Below the pieces are notes generated by a model. It made no database searches. It saw only the letters and a program-made list of their open reading frames with translations, and was not told where the DNA came from. Position numbers and translations under genes: made by a program. From Rhodospirillaceae bacterium (lineage in GTDB: Bacteria; Pseudomonadota; Alphaproteobacteria; Bin65), in NCBI GenBank assembly GCA_026709535.1, contig JAPOST010000161.1:1-64000 (forward strand): 64,000 bases of DNA, read 5' to 3'. Numbering within the stretch: position 1 is the first letter of the stretch; each line of letters starts with the position of its first letter. This document shows positions 60,184 to 64,000 of the stretch, in pieces.

Positions 60184-60854
60184 ATGTCCTTTTCGTTCCT
60201 TCCCGCCGTTCGCCGGTTACCGGTCTTCCTTCCCTCCGCGAAACTGGCCGCCGCCGCGCTGGTGGCAACGGTGATGGCTACGCCAGCCATGGCGGCGGCG
60301 GCTTCTGGCGCGGGCACAGCCGGAGATATCCGCACGACGCGCTGGACAGAGCAAAAGATCGGTTGTAGCTTCCCCTGCCTCTTGCAGACCAGCAGTATCA
60401 CGCATAACAGCGTAACGTTCGGCTAGACATAGCCCATGATTACGACTTCAGCGGACAATACACGGTTTCTCCCGACACCCCGAAACTGGTCCATGTCGCC
60501 GTAATGGGCAATGATGCGAAGGCGGGAACCGTCGTCTGGGGCCATTGGATTGGCGAGTTGAATGGAACCTAGGCAGTTCTGGAAGGGAACTGGACTTTCA
60601 GTGGCCTGAAGCCCAACGCCCATTATGTCGTGGTGATATATGCACCCTACCTTGGTTATGGCAGCCTTAATCCGTTTCACCTGCGCTGCTTCCGGACCGC
60701 CAAGGATCCGAACACTCCGTTTCCGAACGGAGGCTACGGAACGGGATGCTTCGCGAACGGCATCGCCGGCTACGCGCAGTGCGTGCAGGACCGGCAGAAC
60801 TGCACCGATGGCGGGGGAAACTGGAACAACAGTAATCTCAGCTGTACCAACTGA
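60184..60854 (+). pseudogene. Broken gene for a secreted protein with a fibronectin-III-like domain
   Basis: Starts with a signal peptide (KLAAAALVATVMATPAMA, cleavage near AAASG), then TRWTEQKIGCSFPCLLQTSS and ITHNSVT. The frame shifts near 60400-60415 (the open frame ends at TAG 60424-60426), resuming as DIAHDYDFSGQYTVSPDTPK. An internal TAG (near 60570) follows ELNGT, then the same frame continues as VLEGNWTFSGLKPNAHYVVV and FHLRCFRTA, and a cysteine-bearing tail to the stop at 60854. ITHNSVT and TFSGLKPNAHYVV have the rhythm of a fibronectin type III domain. Sequencing error could explain one lesion, not easily both. The function of the intact parent is unknown. Confidence 0.6.
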
Positions 60855-61378
60855 CCTGACTGGACGAACGCACCGGGGCGGTCTTCGGGCCATTGCGTCC
60901 GGCAATCACTCGCGCCTTACGGACAGGGCACAGTATTGGAAAGCCTGCGGGCCAGCGGATCGGAATGGGGGTGCGGAGCCCACGCCATATCCTGTCCGCA
61001 GTTGGCGGTTCTGCACCAAGCTCCGACGTAAATCTTTCCACCGCGAAAATACGCGGGGTACCTAAGTGTCTGTTCCTGAAGTCGCGGGTGACCTGAGCGA
61101 CCTGCGCTCATATCCGCAATTGTTTCACCGGTTCCGGACCGCTGCGTGGGCATCCGTCATGTGATAGAGCCATATCATGGCTTGAGAGACATGCGCACCG
61201 CCTCCGCAACCCGGCGCCCTGATAGACTGGAAGAAAGACGTCCAAGGGTACAATCCATCATCGCCGCGCTCCCGCGTCAGATTCGCCTTGGCCAACTGAA
61301 TCATCACACAAAACCGAACGCGACCGAGGGGGCCTGACTCAGGAAATATCCGGGCTGATGCTGCCATCCGTCACCGGA
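60855..61378. other. Intergenic region, no gene recognised
   Basis: About 520 bases between the broken secreted-protein gene and the end of argF. Short frames on both strands overlap and none shows a family pattern. No repeat or terminator hairpin of note was seen downstream of argF. Confidence 0.35.
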
Positions 61379-62365
61379 TCAGTCCATCAGTTCCGAGGCC
61401 ATGGCCCATAGCAGGATACCTTTTTGTGCATGCAGGCGGTTTTCGGCTTCGTCCCAGACGACCGACTGAGGTCCGTCGATCACCTTGCTGCTCACTTCCT
61501 CGCCACGATGGGCAGGCAGGCAATGCATAAAGACTGCGTCACCCTTGGCCATGCTCATCAAATCGCTATCGACGCGATACGGCGCCAGCAAATTGTGGTT
61601 GTTGGTCAACTCGGTGTCGCCCATGGAGATCCAGACATCGGTGACGACGCAATCGGCCCCTCTGACAGCCTCGGCCGGATCCGGCGTTACGTGCACGCGT
61701 GCACCACGCTCGTTTGCCCATCGAATGACATCGGCTGGCGGCGGCAACTCGCTGGGCACGGCCAGACGCAGTTCGAAATCGAACTCTGCGGCAGCATGAA
61801 CCCACGACGTCGCCATATTGTTGCCGTCTCCGCTCCAAGCGATGATCTTGTCCTTGATCGGACCGCGATGCTCTTCGAAGGTCATCACGTCGGCCATCAA
61901 CTGGCAGGGATGGGTGCGGTCGGTCAGGCCGTTAATCACCGGCACTTCCGCATGGGCGGCCAATTCCAGCAGTTTCTCTTCCTTTGTGCAACGCAACATG
62001 ATGGCGTCCACGTAGCGGCTGAGTACGCGTGCGGTATCCGCCACCGTTTCACCGCGGCCGAGTTGGCTGCTTTCCCGCTCCAGCACGATGGCGTCGCCGC
62101 CCAGTTGCTTTACCGCGCGCTCAAACGACACCCTGGTGCGTGTCGATGGCTTTTCAAAAATCATGGCAAGCGCTCGACCGTTCAGCAGCCGGCCCGGCCA
62201 GGTTGTCGACTCCTCTGCCTGCCAAGCGGCTTTCATGCGTCGACCAGCATCCAGAATCCGCCGCAATTCCACTTGGCCAACCAAGTCCAGGTCAAGGAAA
62301 TGTCTGACGTCGGAACTGGCCAATTTCTCCCGATCCAATGGCGGAGCTATCTCGATGTCAGGCAC
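61379..62365 (-). CDS. argF: Ornithine carbamoyltransferase
   Basis: Makes citrulline from ornithine and carbamoyl phosphate in arginine synthesis. 328 residues. The carbamoyl phosphate motif is [13 protein letters not shown], followed by [16 protein letters not shown], the ornithine-binding [10 protein letters not shown] and the C-terminal [16 protein letters not shown]. The start appears to be GTG 62365, overlapping the argD stop by eight bases, so the two enzymes are co-translated. An argD-argF pair is common in alphaproteobacteria. Confidence 0.97.
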   Translation of the reverse strand: MPDIEIAPPLDREKLASSDVRHFLDLDLVGQVELRRILDAGRRMKAAWQAEESTTWPGRLLNGRALAMIFEKPSTRTRVSFERAVKQLGGDAIVLERESSQLGRGETVADTARVLSRYVDAIMLRCTKEEKLLELAAHAEVPVINGLTDRTHPCQLMADVMTFEEHRGPIKDKIIAWSGDGNNMATSWVHAAAEFDFELRLAVPSELPPPADVIRWANERGARVHVTPDPAEAVRGADCVVTDVWISMGDTELTNNHNLLAPYRVDSDLMSMAKGDAVFMHCLPAHRGEEVSSKVIDGPQSVVWDEAENRLHAQKGILLWAMASELMD

Positions 62366-63560
62366 TGTTCCGGCCTTTTGACTTCATCTCCTCCGCAGCG
62401 TCTTGCAGGAAAATCAAAGCCTCGTCGACTTCTGCACGAGTGATGATCAGCGGCGGCACCATGCGAACCACATTCTCGCCAGCGGCAACGGTCAGCAGAC
62501 CGCGCTCGCGCACGAAATCGACAACTTGACGAGTCTCCAGATGATCAGCCAGCCTGATACCCGCCATGAGGCCGACGCCGCGGGATTCGACGTACACCTC
62601 AGGATAGGCCTTCACCAGTCGCTCGAGTCCCTCGTGAAAGGCCTGACCCTGAAAGCGAACATTCTCCAGAAAACCGAGTTTGGTTAGTTCGTCCCACACA
62701 GCGCTGGCGACGGCCATGGCAAGCGGATTGCCGCCATAGGTGGAACCATGCGTCCCGGCTACCATCCCCTTGGATGCTTCTGCAGTTGCAAGGCAGGCGC
62801 CGACTGGGAAACCTCCACCCATGCCCTTGGCGGTTGCCATGATGTCCGGCGTCATGTTCGAGAATTCGTGTGCAAACAACTTGCCAGTCCGGCCGTTACC
62901 GCACTGGACCTCGTCGAGCATGACCAGCAAGCCGTATTCGTCAGCCAGTTTGCGCACGTCATCCAGGAACTCCGGCGGCGCCGAACGATATCCGCCTTCA
63001 CCCTGGATTGGCTCAAACAATATCCCGCCAACTGTGGAGTCGCCGACCACGGCATCGCGAAGTTCGTTCATGTTGGCATAAGAGACATGCTTGAATCCCG
63101 GCAACGCCGGGCCGAACCCGTCAATCAGTTTCTTCTGACCGGCGGCGAAGATGGTGGCGATAGTTCGGCCGTGAAACGCTCCGTTCATGCAAACGATTGT
63201 CGTCTTCTCCGGGCTGCCGCTGACATGTTGGTACTTGCGGATCATCTTGATCCCAAGTTCGACAGCCTCGGAGCCCGAGTTTCCGAAAAACACCGTATCT
63301 GCAAAGGTATCGCGCACCAGCCTCTCCGCCATCGCCTGTTGGCCGGGTATGGTGAATATGTTCGAGCAGTGCCAGAGCTTGTTTGCCTGTTCGTTAAGCG
63401 CTTTGATCAGCGCCGGATGGCTGTGGCCCAGGCTGGTCACAGCGATACCGCTGGCGAAATCCAGGAATCGTCGGCCGTCGGTGCTGTAAAGATAAGGGCC
63501 TTCACCGCGCTCGAAAGCGATATCCGTCCTTTGATAGGTCGGCATAATGGCCGGGATCAC
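62358..63560 (-). CDS. argD: Acetylornithine aminotransferase
   Basis: PLP-dependent class III aminotransferase converting N-acetylglutamate semialdehyde to N-acetylornithine. 400 residues from GTG 63560. This start gives the family N-terminus ([20 protein letters not shown]) and has AGGAG about seven bases upstream; ATG 63545 and the longer frame to 63608 are less likely. Motifs: [61 protein letters not shown], and the PLP lysine in [16 protein letters not shown]. First gene of the argDF pair. Confidence 0.96.
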   Translation of the reverse strand: MIPAIMPTYQRTDIAFERGEGPYLYSTDGRRFLDFASGIAVTSLGHSHPALIKALNEQANKLWHCSNIFTIPGQQAMAERLVRDTFADTVFFGNSGSEAVELGIKMIRKYQHVSGSPEKTTIVCMNGAFHGRTIATIFAAGQKKLIDGFGPALPGFKHVSYANMNELRDAVVGDSTVGGILFEPIQGEGGYRSAPPEFLDDVRKLADEYGLLVMLDEVQCGNGRTGKLFAHEFSNMTPDIMATAKGMGGGFPVGACLATAEASKGMVAGTHGSTYGGNPLAMAVASAVWDELTKLGFLENVRFQGQAFHEGLERLVKAYPEVYVESRGVGLMAGIRLADHLETRQVVDFVRERGLLTVAAGENVVRMVPPLIITRAEVDEALIFLQDAAEEMKSKGRNSA

Positions 63561-63620
63561 TGATCTGTCTCCTTTTGTCAGACCTGCCACTCTGGAAGCG
63601 CTCGACAAGTTTGCGAAAGC

Positions 63621-63648
63621 AAAAACGCTTCTCCGGCTTGGAGAAGCG
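63621..63648 (-). terminator. Intrinsic terminator between the monooxygenase gene and argD
   Basis: On the minus strand CGCTTCTCC, a five-base loop, GGAGAAGCG (perfect nine-base stem, 63648-63626) and then TTTTT. This is a classical rho-independent terminator for the gene ending at 63745. It implies argD has its own promoter between the terminator and its start. Confidence 0.85.
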
Positions 63649-63744
63649 CGGCGCGCGTCCTATACGGCAAGCATTTGCAAGACACAGTATGTAAGCTGAG
63701 TGACGAAAAAAGCCAGCCGACGGGTCAGCTCGGGATATCAGTGT

Positions 63745-64000
63745 TCAAGATGCGAAGGCATCTGCCTCTATATCCGCTGTCAACGGGTTGTAGCTGTACA
63801 GCCAATCGGCGCGTTCCTTGTCGATATTGCGCTTGGCGAACTCGCGGCGAAGGGAGGTTTCGTCGGGCAAGTGAAACAAGTTGCGGTTGGCGAAGGAGCC
63901 GTCGACGATCTTGCGAGTTCGCGGGATGCGGTGGGTTTCGTAAAGGCGCAGTGCGTCCGGGATCGAACCCGCGCGCGCAATGGCCCGGGCAAGCACCGCA
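63745..64000 (-). CDS. Probable FAD-dependent monooxygenase, C-terminal part
   Basis: Partial: the coding sequence enters from beyond the window end and stops at 63745. About 85 residues are visible. The pattern (AVLARAIARAGSIPDALRLY followed by ETHRIPRTRKIVDGS) is typical of the C-terminal region of salicylate hydroxylase/UbiH-like flavoprotein monooxygenases, and the tail (LPDETSLRREF ... WLYSYNP) fits salicylate-hydroxylase-like members. The FAD and NAD(P)H motifs lie outside the window, so the substrate cannot be inferred. A strong terminator follows. Confidence 0.75.
   Translation of the reverse strand, partial: AVLARAIARAGSIPDALRLYETHRIPRTRKIVDGSFANRNLFHLPDETSLRREFAKRNIDKERADWLYSYNPLTADIEADAFAS

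Noticed and set aside
60103-60426. 107-residue open frame as a complete small secreted protein
   Set aside because: The coding pattern continues in another frame to 60854, and the ribosome site points to ATG 60184, so this is the front part of a broken longer gene.

Overview
The window reads as a chromosomal segment of an alphaproteobacterium (moderately high GC; order not certain). Three things support this: a complete dcw cell-wall and division cluster continuing into lpxC, bamD, recN and ligA; a ChrR-type anti-sigma factor with an ECF sigma factor and an RpoH-type sigma factor; and a long-linker FtsZ. MurE carries the DNPR motif of the meso-diaminopimelate-adding enzymes, and LpxC and BamD imply a lipid A-containing outer membrane, so the cell is a typical diderm. 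No tRNA, rRNA, CRISPR array or intact mobile element was seen.

Layout. 1-2.7 kb (minus): a four-gene bufferin-type operon: a secreted four-cysteine DUF2282 precursor, a DUF692 (MNIO) peptide-modifying enzyme, a DUF2063 partner and a DoxX membrane protein. 2.9-3.3 kb: the decayed end of a subtilisin-like peptidase gene. 3.7-28.6 kb (minus): mraZ-rsmH-ftsL-ftsI-murE-murF-mraY-murD-ftsW-murG-murC-murB-ddl-ftsQ-ftsA-ftsZ-lpxC-bamD-recN-ligA, mostly with overlapping start and stop codons, preceded by a 10-bp-periodic TGG repeat that looks like a MraZ operator. 28.85-29.28 kb: RNase P RNA. 29.5-39.3 kb (minus): AmpD amidase, EamA transporter, Uup-type ABC-F ATPase, TerB/J-domain protein, glutamate-cysteine ligase, RsmE, a threonine dehydratase-like enzyme, a transposase scrap and a UbiD-family decarboxylase. 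39.6-45.1 kb (plus): an epimerase-like protein, a PmbA/TldE-like protein and a three-gene TRAP transporter.

45.1-52.5 kb is the most coherent accessory region. It holds an ECF sigma factor, its ChrR-like anti-sigma factor and a short-chain dehydrogenase on the plus strand. Convergent to these is an oxidase-DUF1365-cyclopropane synthase-DUF3833 operon, followed by an RpoH-type sigma gene on the plus strand. This gene set matches the singlet-oxygen (RpoE-ChrR) stress response known from Rhodobacter sphaeroides. The sequence TGATCC-N18-TA occurs in front of both sigma genes, which suggests an autoregulated cascade. The ChrR-like protein has a serine where the family has one of its zinc-binding cysteines.

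52.5-59.5 kb: a GmhB-like phosphatase without the usual zinc loop, a GH3-family protein, an amidohydrolase, a COG0523 GTPase and a conserved protein of unknown function. 59.6-61.4 kb is a gene graveyard with transposase remnants and a broken secreted-protein gene. 61.4-63.6 kb (minus): argF and argD of arginine biosynthesis. The window ends inside a probable FAD-dependent monooxygenase gene, with a clear terminator between it and argD.
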